A stretch of 64,000 nucleotides of DNA from Pseudoalteromonas tunicata (GCF_002310815.1 NZ_CP011033.1:1-64000); one strand, 5' to 3'. Shown: positions 36,032-45,835, numbered from the stretch's first letter. A program made the numbers and translations. Notes: generated from the letters alone by a model not told the origin.

Positions 36032-36673
36032 ATGCTGACATTATTTGGTACACCCCGCTCTCGTTCATTACGTGTTTCATGGTTGCTCGAAGAGCTGAAA
36101 CTCGATTGGCAATATCGTTTTATCGATTTTGGTAAAGGCGAGCAACGCCAAGCTGAGTTTTTAGCGCTAAGTCCTGAAGGTAAGGTGCCTGTTTTCCAAG
36201 ATGATACAGCAGTGTTAACTGAATCTGCCGCTATTTGTTTATACATTGCTGAAAAGTACGGCCAAGGTACTTGGCTGCCACAGGCGGGTAGTGCACAAAG
36301 CGCTCATCATTGGCAGTGGTGTAGTTTTATTATTAGTGAACTTGAACAAGGGCTTTGGACCATGGCGAAACATAAATTTGCGTTACCTGAAGCACAGCGC
36401 CGAGCTGATGCAATTGAAACAGGGTTATGGGAATTTAACAAAGCTGCACAGACAGCCGCTATTTGGTTAAATGAACACACATATACCTGTGGAGATTCAC
36501 CTTTGGTTGCTGATATTTTATTGGCTCATACCCTTAATTGGGCGGTTAAATCAGGTTGTGATTTGCCTGATAACCTTGAGCGTTTTCGCAAAATGATGAG
36601 TAGTCGCCCTGCAATGCGTCTTGCATTAGATAAAGAAATTCAGGTTGCGGAGCAACAGAAGTTAAGTCATTAA
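36032..36673 (+). CDS. Glutathione S-transferase
   Basis: Cytosolic GST of 213 residues. The N-terminal thioredoxin-like domain (MLTLFGTPRSRSLRVSWLLEEL, then PEGKVPVFQDD and the ESAAICLYIAEKY glutathione-binding turn) is followed by the all-helical C-terminal domain (about 85-213, with VADILLAHTLNWA). Ser in the PRSRSLR segment is the likely activating residue. The substrate is unknown. AAGAGG precedes the start; a 13-bp-stem hairpin follows. Confidence 0.9.
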   Translation: MLTLFGTPRSRSLRVSWLLEELKLDWQYRFIDFGKGEQRQAEFLALSPEGKVPVFQDDTAVLTESAAICLYIAEKYGQGTWLPQAGSAQSAHHWQWCSFIISELEQGLWTMAKHKFALPEAQRRADAIETGLWEFNKAAQTAAIWLNEHTYTCGDSPLVADILLAHTLNWAVKSGCDLPDNLERFRKMMSSRPAMRLALDKEIQVAEQQKLSH

Positions 36674-36681
36674 TGTTAGTG

Positions 36682-36714
36682 GTTACTTGGAATAAAAATG
36701 TTATTCCAAGTAAC
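36682..36714 (+). terminator. Hairpin after the GST gene
   Basis: Perfect 13-bp arms GTTACTTGGAATA/TATTCCAAGTAAC with a seven-base loop. The T tract is weak. Confidence 0.6.
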
Positions 36715-36784
36715 GTTTCTCAATTCATCAATAGTTCAGGCAAGCTCTTTTATTGTGAGATAAATTAACTCTGCAGGTTGAACG

Positions 36785-37015
36785 ATGTATTATTATATTT
36801 TAGCCAAGCGTCACAAGTTTATTGCCATTGCAGCAGATCACCATCTTTATCAATATCACCTAACCCAAGGTTATGTTTTTGTCAGTAAAGTCAGAGCATG
36901 GAATGAAAAAAGTGCATTAATGGCTGTTAAGCATCAACTCCCTTTTTTTCAACGGGTTTTACCTAAATTACAGGGCATTGTTTTATTCATTTTGCTCCTT
37001 TTGATTATTGCTTAA
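36785..37015 (+). CDS. Small membrane protein, first of a paralogous pair
   Basis: Not recognised. The 76-residue protein has a soluble N-terminal part of about 50 residues and a C-terminal hydrophobic segment (GIVLFILLLLIIA). It aligns over most of its length with the protein at 37438: M-x-x-Y-x-L-x-K, AI-x-AD, YxLxxGYxxVxK and a following acidic-alanine helix. The two are separated by an intergenic repeat element. No known motif assigns a function. Confidence 0.68.
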   Translation: MYYYILAKRHKFIAIAADHHLYQYHLTQGYVFVSKVRAWNEKSALMAVKHQLPFFQRVLPKLQGIVLFILLLLIIA

Positions 37016-37022
37016 TGCTTGT

Positions 37023-37220
37023 TGTAAAGGGGCTTTACAGCTAAATAACCTCAAAACTGGATAATAAATCTATCTCAGGCAGCCATTTTCAATGCTAAGA
37101 GGGGAGAGCTAATTTGCAATAGATGCGTCGATCCGTCTTGTTCGCCTTGAAAATCCCTAGCTGGAGATAAAAAACTTAGATATATACCTTTAATTCAATA
37201 TGTTAGTAAACTCCTTATTC
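37023..37220. repeat. Intergenic repeat headed by the 17-bp palindrome
   Basis: TGTAAAGGGGCTTTACA (37023-37039) is followed by GCTAAATAACCTCAAA, a body with GCAATAGATGCG and CCTTGAAAATCCCTAGCT, and ends near GTTAGTAAA (37202), which resembles the left half of the 21-bp motif. Related to 32609-32831, 42699-42835 and 19660-19824. It fills much of the 422-bp gap 37016-37437; the rest is AT-rich with a second GTTAGTAAAA (37294) without the GATC half. Confidence 0.6.
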
Positions 37221-37437
37221 TAAACAGAGTTTAAATAACTCTCTAAAGAAGTATTTGGTGCATTTTTGCTTAAGCTAATAACAAAAAAGTTAGTAAAAAG
37301 AGTTGTAATTAAGTGCTAATTGTAATTAAATTCGGCCCACTTTTTTGCAGTAAGAATTGCAATAATCAAGAGTTAGTTTTTTGGCGTGTTGTAAACACTG
37401 TTTAAAACGATCAAATAATTAAAAGAATGGTGCGCAG

Positions 37438-37671
37438 ATGGATTTTTATGTCCTGAAGAAAAATAACGAGCTTACCGCTATCCCTGCAGATGAAGTCGTG
37501 TGTAAAAACTACTTAGAATCTGGTTATAGTTATGTTGATAAAATTGCAGCCTGTACAGAAGCAGCAGCAATTAGTAAATTAAAAAATCAAAAGTTTAAAG
37601 TGATCCGTTGGCCGTTATTTGCAACAGGCTTTGTGGTTTTAACGACTATATTTTTACTACTACAGCGCTAA
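37438..37671 (+). CDS. Small membrane protein, second of a paralogous pair
   Basis: Not recognised. The 77-residue paralogue of the protein at 36785 shares MxxYxLxK, AIxADE/H, and the YLESGYSYVDKI segment matching YHLTQGYVFVSKV. Its C-terminal membrane helix (LFATGFVVLTTIFLLL) is conserved in position, not in sequence. It converges on the siderophore receptor gene; an inverted repeat GACTTTTAA/TTAAAAGTC at 37692-37712 separates them. Confidence 0.68.
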   Translation: MDFYVLKKNNELTAIPADEVVCKNYLESGYSYVDKIAACTEAAAISKLKNQKFKVIRWPLFATGFVVLTTIFLLLQR

Positions 37672-37704
37672 ACAGCCATTCCTTTGGCTGCAGACTTTTA
37701 ATGA

Positions 37705-39822
37705 TTAAAAGTCAATACTTAAACCTAAGTTCACTGTAGTGCCAATACTTTTTGTATTGTATCCCTTGTAAGTAAAGCTTTGCGAACGGGCAGAGTAGTA
37801 ATCTTGGTTAAATAAGTTTTCGATGCCAACAAAAACCTTGTAGTGTTCAAACAGCATTTGGCCACTGAGGTTAACCACTTGGTAATTATCAATTGGGCCT
37901 TGATCGCCGACATATTCCCCTTCGATTTTTTCAAAACGTTTACGATTTCCAACATGTAAATAGTTAATACTTAAGCTCGCGTTTTCAAGCGCTTGCCAAC
38001 GAAGGTTGACCGTTGCTTTTGGTGCTGAGATTTGTTGCGCACCAAGATACACATCTTGCGCGGTATTTTTACCTTCTATCCAGCTATAAGTGGCGTTGAT
38101 GGCTAAACTTTGATTGAGTTGGTATTGAACTAATGCTTCATAACCCCAAATTTTTTGCGGTGCACGCACAGGCTCATAGACGCCTGTAGCAGCATTAAAT
38201 TTATTGGTCGTGCCAAGCTCCGAGGTACTGCGATACGCAGCCACTTCAAATCTTAAGTCATCAAATTCAGAGGTAAAGCCCAGTTCATAATTGTCGATAA
38301 TTGATGCTTCGGTTTGAATATCGGCAATATCATTAACGGTTGCAGCTCTTAGTAAGCGTCCCGTATCTGAAATATCTGCTCCTTGAGAGAAACTAATAAA
38401 CGGGCTAAATTGCGGGTACGCATTATACTTTGCTGCGATGTTATAAGTTGTTGCGCTGTAGTGTAAGGTATCGCCTTTCACATCCATTGCAACAGAACAC
38501 TGATTTATTTCACGACATAGTTTGAGTGTTTGATAATCATCAACGGCCAAATTGATAGATTCTTTGCGAAGGCCTGCCTTGAGTACAACATCATCCGCCA
38601 CAACCCATTTGGTTTGTAAAAACCCGGCTATGTTTTCCATGTCCATTTCTGGCACCCAAATCCGGCCATCAACTAAAGGTTGTGAGGTCACATCGTTCAG
38701 CGTATCGATGCCATAAATCAAAGTACTTTCTACATTCTCAAAATCAAATTGACTATTGGCTGTAAGTCGCAGCCCAGACTTATCGGATTTGATCAATGAC
38801 TGGCCGCCATCAAATCCTTCACTTTGGTTAGCCAGCGCTGCTGAGAAAAAGAATACATTTTCAATAGTTTGCTTATATAAATCTACCGTTAGCTGAGTAT
38901 TATCGAGTAGTGCCAAATCGGTATATTTCATCATGAAGTTATGATTACCTCTTGGGCCTTGTGGCACGCCTTTGATATCTGTATTGGCGGGAGCTTTTAC
39001 TGCGTAAGTTTTTTCGCCAGAATTGACGCTGCCAGTGACATCAATTAGATCGGATTGTTGCTGAGATTTATAAAAATTATAAGTGAATTGAACAGACTTA
39101 TCGTTATCAATTTGGTAGCCCAATTTAGCAAATATGTTTTCAGTTTCACTGTCTGAAAGGCCATACATTAAACCTGGCACATCACCTTGTGCATCGCGTT
39201 GTAAGCCATTTTCTTCGTATGAAGCGCTGAGCACATAACTTAAATTGTTTTGCTGACCATTAACGCTTGCGTTGTAGCGTAGACCTAGAGTGTCTTCAAA
39301 TTTTACTGCACTGAAACGGCTTGAAATGCTTGCAGAGCCAGTTAATTGCTTATCTGAAGCTGCTTTTTTAGTGATGTAATTAATAATGCCACCTGCGGCG
39401 CCATTACCATAGATACTGGTTGCTCCTTTGATCACTTCAATGCGTTCGATAGCACTAGGATCAAGTGATTTTATTCCTAAAGAGCCATTACGAAGCGGGG
39501 TTGATTGAGGCACGCCGTCAATCATGATTAATGCTGCCCGACCGCGAAGAGTTTGTGACGCGTTACTTGCTGTGCCTGTTGATGGCGCCATACCTGGTAC
39601 AAGTTGTGCCAGCATATTTTGTAGTTCAGGAGTGATTTTTAATTGTTCTTGAATATCCGCTTGGCTGATGATGGTAATGGAAGCGGGTACTTCATCAATG
39701 TTTTCAATAACTCGGCTGCCTGTAATTATGACTCGCTCGATGTTTTCGCTATTTTCATTTGGTGCCGCGTGGAGTAAGCCGCTTATTGTGACAGCTATTA
39801 AAGTTAGAGAAGAACGTAACAT
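37705..39822 (-). CDS. TonB-dependent siderophore-type receptor
   Basis: Outer-membrane receptor of 705 residues. A signal peptide (MLRSSLTLIAVTISGLLHAA) is followed by the TonB box region (ERVIITGSR), the plug (SITIISQADIQEQL to about 150) and a 22-strand-type barrel ending in LGLSIDF with a terminal Phe. A Fur-like box just upstream points to ferric-siderophore uptake. The ATG at 39822 is chosen because it starts the signal peptide and lies downstream of the Fur box; upstream in-frame starts would be inside or before it. Confidence 0.9.
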   Translation of the reverse strand: MLRSSLTLIAVTISGLLHAAPNENSENIERVIITGSRVIENIDEVPASITIISQADIQEQLKITPELQNMLAQLVPGMAPSTGTASNASQTLRGRAALIMIDGVPQSTPLRNGSLGIKSLDPSAIERIEVIKGATSIYGNGAAGGIINYITKKAASDKQLTGSASISSRFSAVKFEDTLGLRYNASVNGQQNNLSYVLSASYEENGLQRDAQGDVPGLMYGLSDSETENIFAKLGYQIDNDKSVQFTYNFYKSQQQSDLIDVTGSVNSGEKTYAVKAPANTDIKGVPQGPRGNHNFMMKYTDLALLDNTQLTVDLYKQTIENVFFFSAALANQSEGFDGGQSLIKSDKSGLRLTANSQFDFENVESTLIYGIDTLNDVTSQPLVDGRIWVPEMDMENIAGFLQTKWVVADDVVLKAGLRKESINLAVDDYQTLKLCREINQCSVAMDVKGDTLHYSATTYNIAAKYNAYPQFSPFISFSQGADISDTGRLLRAATVNDIADIQTEASIIDNYELGFTSEFDDLRFEVAAYRSTSELGTTNKFNAATGVYEPVRAPQKIWGYEALVQYQLNQSLAINATYSWIEGKNTAQDVYLGAQQISAPKATVNLRWQALENASLSINYLHVGNRKRFEKIEGEYVGDQGPIDNYQVVNLSGQMLFEHYKVFVGIENLFNQDYYSARSQSFTYKGYNTKSIGTTVNLGLSIDF

Positions 39823-39853
39823 ATAGAATTCGTTAAATAAAATTTCGCGCATC

Positions 39854-39872
39854 TTAATGATAATTGTTTTTA
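39854..39872 (-). promoter_or_regulatory. Fur-type box before the siderophore receptor
   Basis: TTAATGATAATTGTTTTTA matches much of the Fur box, 30 bp upstream of the receptor start. Confidence 0.6.
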
Positions 39873-40295
39873 TTTGCAATGGTTTAATTGTGATATTATT
39901 TCCTCTCTTTTAAATACGGTGCACTATTTTAAGTTTTAGGATGGTTTTTAGCGTAAAAATATTGTCAGCGCTGTCATTGCGTTTGATGCAATAAAATGGT
40001 TTTTGTATATTATTTTATTGGTGAAATGATCTGTTTAATAATCATTATTTAGGTAATTGTTACCGATAAATTGTATTTTCAAGCTTTATTTTGAAGAAAT
40101 ATTTACCAATTTTTAATGTTTTTTATTTTGAAAGTAAAATAAATATTTTTATTTTCAACTAGTTGGTTTTTAATGGTGGTTTTGTTTACATTCATTAACA
40201 TTGTAATGGTTAACTTATTGTTAATTTTTTGTGTCTGGTGTTATCTTCTGAACTGTCCTTGGGGACACTAATTAGATTTATCACAGGAATATCTC
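39873..40295. other. 423-bp divergent promoter region
   Basis: Very AT-rich, without genes. It must hold the promoters of the receptor (left) and the protease (right). An AGGAATATCTC ribosome site precedes the protease ATG. No dispersed motif copy is seen. Confidence 0.45.
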
Positions 40296-42617
40296 ATGCA
40301 AAATAAAACCAATAAAAAAGTAACTCAGTTACTGATCACCGCAAGTACGTTATCAATGGCGGTATCAACAGCGCTTTACGCAGCGCAGCCACAGGGTGTG
40401 CAAATTTCTGATGATGTAAATTCCGCGAAGCAAATCTCGCCATTACCAAAACGTTACATCGTAAAATATAAAACAAGCAATAATGCAACGTTTGGCTTAA
40501 ACAATACTGCATCAATCAGTGATGTGAGTGTTAAAGCAAAATTAGCTAGTTTAGGTGCCAAAGTTAAATCTGAGCATCCTGCACTAAATATGTTAACAGC
40601 TGAGTTATCAGCAGCTGATATCGCAGCACTTCGTAAAGACAGCAATGTTGAATATGTTGAAGAAGATTTACCACGTCGTTTAATGGCGCAAACTCAACCT
40701 TATGGTATTAGCATGGTTCAAGCTGACCAAGTTGACGACTATGTTGCATCAGCGGCCGCAGGCGGTAAAAAAATCTGTATTATCGATTCTGGTTTAAATC
40801 TACCACATGAAGATATGGGCGTTCGTAACGACACTATTGGCGGTACTAACGACAGCGGCACAGGCAATTGGTATGTTCATGGCGGCCCACACGGTACCCA
40901 CGTTGCAGGTACTATTGCAGCGCTTAACAATGGGTTAGGTGTACGTGGCGTTATTGGCTCAAATCCAAATCTTCATATCGTTAAAGTATTTAATGAAGCG
41001 GGTTGGGGTTACTCATCTGAGTTAGTTGATGCAATTAATGTCTGTAAAAATGCAGGCGCAAGCGTTGTAAATATGAGTTTAGGTGGCGCAGGCTCAACCA
41101 CTACAGAAAAAAATGGTATTAAAGCTGCGTATGACAGCGGCATGTTACTGATTGCTGCTGCGGGTAATGATGGTGTTGCAACAAGTACTACTGATGCTAT
41201 GAGCTATCCTGCATCGTATGACTCTGTGATGTCAGTTGCGGCAATTGATAGCGCAAAAGTACTTGCTGATTTCTCGCAAAAAAATAGCCAAGTTGAAATT
41301 GCAGGCCCAGGTGTTGATGTGTATTCAACTTATCCTACAGGCTTAGGTTCAGTGATTGACTTAAATGTTGCAGGTACTTCATACACAGCCAATGCGATGG
41401 AAAATCAAGGTCAAGCATCAGGTTCACTATATGATTTTGCAACAGGCGAGAGCATTGACAATGGTGCTGCGGGCCGCATCTGTTTAATTCAACGTGGTAA
41501 TATTTCATTCCACGATAAAGTGAAAAACTGTGAAAGCTCAGGTGGTGTTGGCGCAATTATTTATAACAATGCTGCGGGCGCATTTGGTGGTACGTTAGGG
41601 GATACAAATACAACTACTATCCCGGGTGTAACGGTATCTGATACAGATGGCGCAACGATGAAAACTCAAGCTGGTTTATCTGCAAGCATTAATATTGGTG
41701 CGGGTGATTACGGTAAAATGAGTGGTACATCAATGGCATCACCTCATGTTGCTGGTGTTGCTGCGTTAGTGTGGAGTCACCATCCAAGTTGTACCAACGT
41801 AGAAATACGTAATGTATTAAATGCCACTGCCCAAGACTTAGGTGCGGCAGGTCGTGATGTTAAATTTGGTTATGGCCTAGCGCAAACTAAAGACGCAATT
41901 GACTATATTACAGCGAATGGTTGTGATGGTAATGGCGGTACTCCACCACCACCGCCACCACCAACAGGTGACACTGTGTTAGTAAATGGCGTGGCAAAAA
42001 CAAGTTTAACAGCAGCAACTGGTGCTGAATTAATGTTCACTATGGATGTACCTGCAGGTGCATCGGCTATTAATTTTGCAACTGCCGGTGGCAGTGGTGA
42101 TGTTGATATGTATGTAAGATTTGGTTCAGCGCCAACGGATTCATCATATGATTGTCGTCCATATAAAAATGGCAATGCAGAATCATGTGATGTTACAGAT
42201 GCAGGTGGTACTTATTATGTTCGCCTTAAAGCATACAGCACGTTCTCAGGCGTTAGCTTAACGGGGACTTATACCGAAGGTGATACAGGTGGCGGTACGG
42301 GTGGTGATTTACCAGTTATCGACCAAACAAAAACAAATGTATCAGTTGCTCGCCGTAGCTGGACACGTTACACAGTCGATTTAGCAGCAGGTTATGCGTC
42401 ATTTGATGTAACACTTTCTGGTGGTTCAGGTGATGCAGATTTATATATTCGTCATGGTGCAGCATCAACAACATCAAGTTTCGATTGTAAATCAGAGAGT
42501 TCTTCAAATAATGAGTCTTGTAGCCAAGCTTCACCAGCTGCAGGTACTTGGTATATCGATGTTTATGGTTACAGAGCTTCATCGGGCATGACATTAACGG
42601 TTAAAGCAAATCCATAA
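40296..42617 (+). CDS. Secreted subtilisin-like serine protease with two PPC domains
   Basis: S8 peptidase of 773 residues: signal peptide (about 1-30), inhibitor I9 propeptide (about 52-125), catalytic domain with Asp164, His202 and Ser479 (IIDSG, HGTHVAG, GTSMASPH), a PA domain inserted between His and Ser (RICLIQRGNISF), then a GGTPPPPPPPTGD linker and two pre-peptidase C-terminal domains, each with GGSGDxDxYxR. The layout is that of cold-adapted extracellular proteases of Pseudoalteromonas, likely exported by type II secretion. Single gene with a strong terminator. Confidence 0.95.
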   Translation: MQNKTNKKVTQLLITASTLSMAVSTALYAAQPQGVQISDDVNSAKQISPLPKRYIVKYKTSNNATFGLNNTASISDVSVKAKLASLGAKVKSEHPALNMLTAELSAADIAALRKDSNVEYVEEDLPRRLMAQTQPYGISMVQADQVDDYVASAAAGGKKICIIDSGLNLPHEDMGVRNDTIGGTNDSGTGNWYVHGGPHGTHVAGTIAALNNGLGVRGVIGSNPNLHIVKVFNEAGWGYSSELVDAINVCKNAGASVVNMSLGGAGSTTTEKNGIKAAYDSGMLLIAAAGNDGVATSTTDAMSYPASYDSVMSVAAIDSAKVLADFSQKNSQVEIAGPGVDVYSTYPTGLGSVIDLNVAGTSYTANAMENQGQASGSLYDFATGESIDNGAAGRICLIQRGNISFHDKVKNCESSGGVGAIIYNNAAGAFGGTLGDTNTTTIPGVTVSDTDGATMKTQAGLSASINIGAGDYGKMSGTSMASPHVAGVAALVWSHHPSCTNVEIRNVLNATAQDLGAAGRDVKFGYGLAQTKDAIDYITANGCDGNGGTPPPPPPPTGDTVLVNGVAKTSLTAATGAELMFTMDVPAGASAINFATAGGSGDVDMYVRFGSAPTDSSYDCRPYKNGNAESCDVTDAGGTYYVRLKAYSTFSGVSLTGTYTEGDTGGGTGGDLPVIDQTKTNVSVARRSWTRYTVDLAAGYASFDVTLSGGSGDADLYIRHGAASTTSSFDCKSESSSNNESCSQASPAAGTWYIDVYGYRASSGMTLTVKANP

Positions 42618-42654
42618 GAAAAATAAAAAAGCTATGTAAGAAGCTTATTTAGCC

Positions 42655-42686
42655 AAAGGGTCACAGCAATGTGACCCTTTTTTATT
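42655..42686 (+). terminator. Protease terminator
   Basis: Ten-bp stem AAAGGGTCAC/GTGACCCTTT followed by a T run. Confidence 0.82.
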
Positions 42687-42698
42687 GCATGACAAAAA

Positions 42699-42835
42699 TG
42701 TAAAGGGGCTTTACAGCTAAAAACTTCATTAACCTGAGTTGATGGGGAAGACATTTACCATTGCAAAGCATGGTAAGTTAATTGAATGCTGTTAACGTTG
42801 AAAATAACTATCCAAGATAGATTGATTATTTAATA
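42699..42835. repeat. Intergenic repeat headed by the 17-bp palindrome
   Basis: TGTAAAGGGGCTTTACA (42699-42715) plus GCTAAA-AACTTCATTAACCTGAG and GTTGAAAATAACTATCC blocks related to the 37023 copy. There is no right-hand 21-bp motif. Confidence 0.5.
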
Positions 42836-42845
42836 TTGATGCTAA

Positions 42846-43250
42846 TTAGCAACCTAGCAGAGGTAAATGTTTTAACTTTTTATATTGCAGCGCCAGTAAA
42901 AGACAATGGCGAATAGGCTTGATAGGGATCGGTTCATTAATATTGAGCATAATGGCTCTATTGCCTATAAAAGTAAGTTCTTGCTGGTAAAGCACTTTAA
43001 ATGTACTCACTAACTGAGTTTTGCAGTTAAAAAATAAATAAAAATGGTCAGGGGTTTTAGGCTTAAAATCAAGTCGAATTGAGCTACCGCCACTCACTGA
43101 ATAGCTAGCTTCTCCCCACTTTAAGCTTTCTGTTATCACCCCAAGGTTATGCTCCCGACACAATTCATGTATCAGCTCATGCAGTAATAATAATTGTGTT
43201 TGAGCAGGTGCAGGATAAGATAAAAACTTAATTTTAATTGTGTCATTCAT
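42846..43250 (-). CDS. DUF1801 family protein
   Basis: Cytoplasmic protein of 134 residues of the DUF1801/YdhG fold: ESLKWGEASYSVSGGSSIRLDFKPK, FYLFFNCKTQLV, FIGNRAIML and a terminal KHLPLLG. Function is not established. Alone on its strand between the protease and the ROK gene; no operon partner. Confidence 0.82.
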   Translation of the reverse strand: MNDTIKIKFLSYPAPAQTQLLLLHELIHELCREHNLGVITESLKWGEASYSVSGGSSIRLDFKPKTPDHFYLFFNCKTQLVSTFKVLYQQELTFIGNRAIMLNINEPIPIKPIRHCLLLALQYKKLKHLPLLGC

Positions 43251-43407
43251 AATCCTTTACCTCCCAACATATAAATTAACTGTTCACTCTGCAAAACATG
43301 ATTTTAAACGAATAGCAGGTAGTTCGATAAATCTAATTTAGCCTAGTTTAAATATGAGATGGAGTGATAGTAATCAAGTATCAAAAGAAACTATTAATGG
43401 CTTGTAT

Positions 43408-44622
43408 TTAATAGATCAGTTGCTGGATTGGAGTAAGCATTGTATCGCTATGCTCAAGGTGTAAGGTTTGCATGTTTTCATGATTTAAAGCTGCGTGCAG
43501 CGGTAACGTGGCAATGCCTTTTAAGGCTATATTTTCAACGTCAGGAGTCTTCACTAATCGAACAACTTTGCGCTCACCAAACTGTGCAATAGAGGGAATG
43601 AATGGTCTTAGTTGGGTAATGAACTTATCTAAAAAAGCATCGTTAATATCGCCACCTAAAATGATTGTTTGGCTGTTTAATATCGATTCTAAAGTATGCA
43701 GGGCAATACGCATCGGTTCTGCTGCTTGTTCAAACCAATTTTCGAATTTTTGAGGATGCGTTTGGTAATAATGCATCAGTTGCTCGTTGCTTAAGTCAGG
43801 TTGATTAATCATGGTTTTTAAAGAGGCTAATGAAGCAAAGTCGTTTAGGCGGCCAAGTTCTGCGGTAGTATCATCAGTTTCAGGTGTTACAAACAAATCG
43901 CCCATGGCTCCTGTTAAGCCATTTTGACCTAAAATAATTTTTCGATTATAAACAACTGCAGACTCAATCACTTCACTAATATGTACATATACAAAGCTGT
44001 GCAGCTCTTTAGCTTCACCAAATAACATTTGATAAGCGGCACAAGCAGAGGCGGTAGTTTCCATTGCTATCGGTAAATCAAGTGCTTCAGCAAGTAGCAA
44101 TTGCAGTGCTTTACTTTGCTGGTAGCTTTCTACTGTGCGTTGTTTTACATGTGAAAAACTTAACCCCGCACCGAGTATGCTGGTAGTTGCTAGTTGGCTG
44201 GCTCTGAGCAACGTTTCAAATAAAAATTGAGCTTGCTTTAATAAATCGTTTGATTGATATGGCATAGTTAAGCGATTGATTTGATCGCCATCTAACGTAA
44301 ATATACCCGCTTCAATATCATGTTCATTGATCCGAAAACCCAAAGTATAGGCTGCTGTTTTATTTATGCTAAGCATTTGGCTTGGTTTTCCAACGCTGCC
44401 TTGCTTTTTAACCCCTAACTCTTGTACTAGGTTTGCAGCGAGTAATTCTTCCACCATATTTGTAATGGTTTGTTTGGTTAAATGTGTGTTACGCGCGATT
44501 TCAATACGAGAGATTGGCCCAAGAGTAACAATTTGGGCAAGAACTAAACGTAAATTTAGCGCTTTATTTTGTTTCGAGTTAGAGCCTTTCAACTGTATAA
44601 AACCTTTAAAAAGATATCGCAT
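43408..44622 (-). CDS. ROK-family transcriptional regulator (NagC/XylR type)
   Basis: Regulator of 404 residues. An N-terminal winged helix (about 30-85, GPISRIEIARNTHLTKQTITNMVEELL) is followed by a ROK domain with LGAGLSFSHV, LGQNGLTGAMGDLFV and TIILGGDIND. The kinase-type signature is degraded, suggesting a ligand-binding repressor rather than a sugar kinase. It is divergent from a sugar ABC transporter, and a near-perfect inverted repeat lies between them; it probably represses that operon until a sugar binds. Ligand unknown, though NagC-like sensing of GlcNAc derivatives would suit the GH3 enzyme. Confidence 0.88.
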   Translation of the reverse strand: MRYLFKGFIQLKGSNSKQNKALNLRLVLAQIVTLGPISRIEIARNTHLTKQTITNMVEELLAANLVQELGVKKQGSVGKPSQMLSINKTAAYTLGFRINEHDIEAGIFTLDGDQINRLTMPYQSNDLLKQAQFLFETLLRASQLATTSILGAGLSFSHVKQRTVESYQQSKALQLLLAEALDLPIAMETTASACAAYQMLFGEAKELHSFVYVHISEVIESAVVYNRKIILGQNGLTGAMGDLFVTPETDDTTAELGRLNDFASLASLKTMINQPDLSNEQLMHYYQTHPQKFENWFEQAAEPMRIALHTLESILNSQTIILGGDINDAFLDKFITQLRPFIPSIAQFGERKVVRLVKTPDVENIALKGIATLPLHAALNHENMQTLHLEHSDTMLTPIQQLIY

Positions 44623-44668
44623 AGCAAGGTGGTTATCTTACAGGGTAATATGAAAAAACCGAACTTAA

Positions 44669-44699
44669 AATATTAAGTCAAAATGTTTGACATAATATT
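44669..44699. promoter_or_regulatory. Putative ROK operator
   Basis: AATATTAAGTCAAA, three bases, then TTTGACATAATATT: 13 of 14 arm positions are paired. Located between the ROK gene and the sugar ABC transporter, about 50 bp before the transporter start. Confidence 0.7.
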
Positions 44700-44749
44700 T
44701 TGTTAACTTAATATGGTTAATATTCACACTCATTACATTAAGGATGAAC

Positions 44750-45835
44750 ATGTTGTTTTCATCATTTGATAAAATTCAACTTTTAGAGCGAGCACTTGCG
44801 AGTGTGTGCTTTATTGCGGTGATGTTTGGATCGAGTAAAGCCCAAGCTGTTGATATTCAAGCTATCTATAATGCCGAAAAATCTCAAAATATTCATTTAA
44901 CTCAACTGCAGCAAAAAGCCATAACGAATAAAAAGCTTAAAGCGGTATTGGTTTGGCATGGCTCAAGCCCTTGGGTTAGTGCGGTGTCTCGTGGTGCAAC
45001 AGAGGAGTTTGCAGCTTTGGGGATTGAAGTGGTTGCAACCACAGATGCACAGTTTGATCCGGCAAAACAAGTAGCAGATCTTGAAAACATAGCAGCGTTA
45101 AAACCAGACATTATTTTATCCTTGTCGGTTGATGGCGCAAGCACTAAAGCGAGTTATCAAAAAGTTATAGCAGACGGCGCAAAGTTGGTGCTGCTCAGCA
45201 ACCCAGTTCCCGATTTTGTCTTGCATCAAGATTATGTTGGAATTGTCACTGATGACATGCTTGGAATGGGGCAAGCTGCGGCCGAGTTGATGGCAGCAGC
45301 GCTTAACAATAAAGGTAAAGTCGGAATTATTTACCACGATGCGGATTATTTTATTACAAATAACCGAGACAGTGCTTTTAGAAAGGCAATGACAGCGTTA
45401 CCCAATTTAACAATTGTTGCACAAAAGGGGTTTGTTAAAGAACATGAAACCAGCAATATTGCGGCGGCGATGATATTGCAACACCCTGAGTTAAATGCCA
45501 TTTATGTTTCATGGGATACAGCTGCGGAAGGAGTGATTGAAGCGCTTCGCTCAGCTGGACGCCAAGACATTAGAGTGATCTCCCACGATTTAGGAATGAA
45601 TAACCTATTGGATATGGCCATGAGTGGCAACATGTATGGCACTGTATCCGATCGTCCATATGATATTGGCCAGACGATGGCACGTCTGGGTGCTGGTGCG
45701 ACTATCGGCCTCAAAGCGGCACCTTTTACCTTAGTGCCATTTGATAAAGTAACAAAAAATAATGTGGCTGATATTTGGCAGCAAGCGTTTAAATCAGAAG
45801 TGCCGCGCATGCTTAATTTAGCATTAAAACAATAA
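44750..45835 (+). CDS. Sugar ABC transporter substrate-binding protein (RbsB family)
   Basis: Periplasmic binding protein of 361 residues with a signal peptide (cleavage near SSKAQA, about residue 30) and a LacI/RbsB-type periplasmic fold (VLVWHGSSPWVSAVSRGATEEFAALGIEVVAT, then ISHDLGMNNL and VSDRPYDIGQT). It would deliver a sugar to the permease encoded next. ATG at 44750 is preferred because AAGG would abut the alternative ATG at 44744. First gene of the binding protein-permease-ATPase operon under the divergent ROK gene. Confidence 0.87.
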   Translation: MLFSSFDKIQLLERALASVCFIAVMFGSSKAQAVDIQAIYNAEKSQNIHLTQLQQKAITNKKLKAVLVWHGSSPWVSAVSRGATEEFAALGIEVVATTDAQFDPAKQVADLENIAALKPDIILSLSVDGASTKASYQKVIADGAKLVLLSNPVPDFVLHQDYVGIVTDDMLGMGQAAAELMAAALNNKGKVGIIYHDADYFITNNRDSAFRKAMTALPNLTIVAQKGFVKEHETSNIAAAMILQHPELNAIYVSWDTAAEGVIEALRSAGRQDIRVISHDLGMNNLLDMAMSGNMYGTVSDRPYDIGQTMARLGAGATIGLKAAPFTLVPFDKVTKNNVADIWQQAFKSEVPRMLNLALKQ

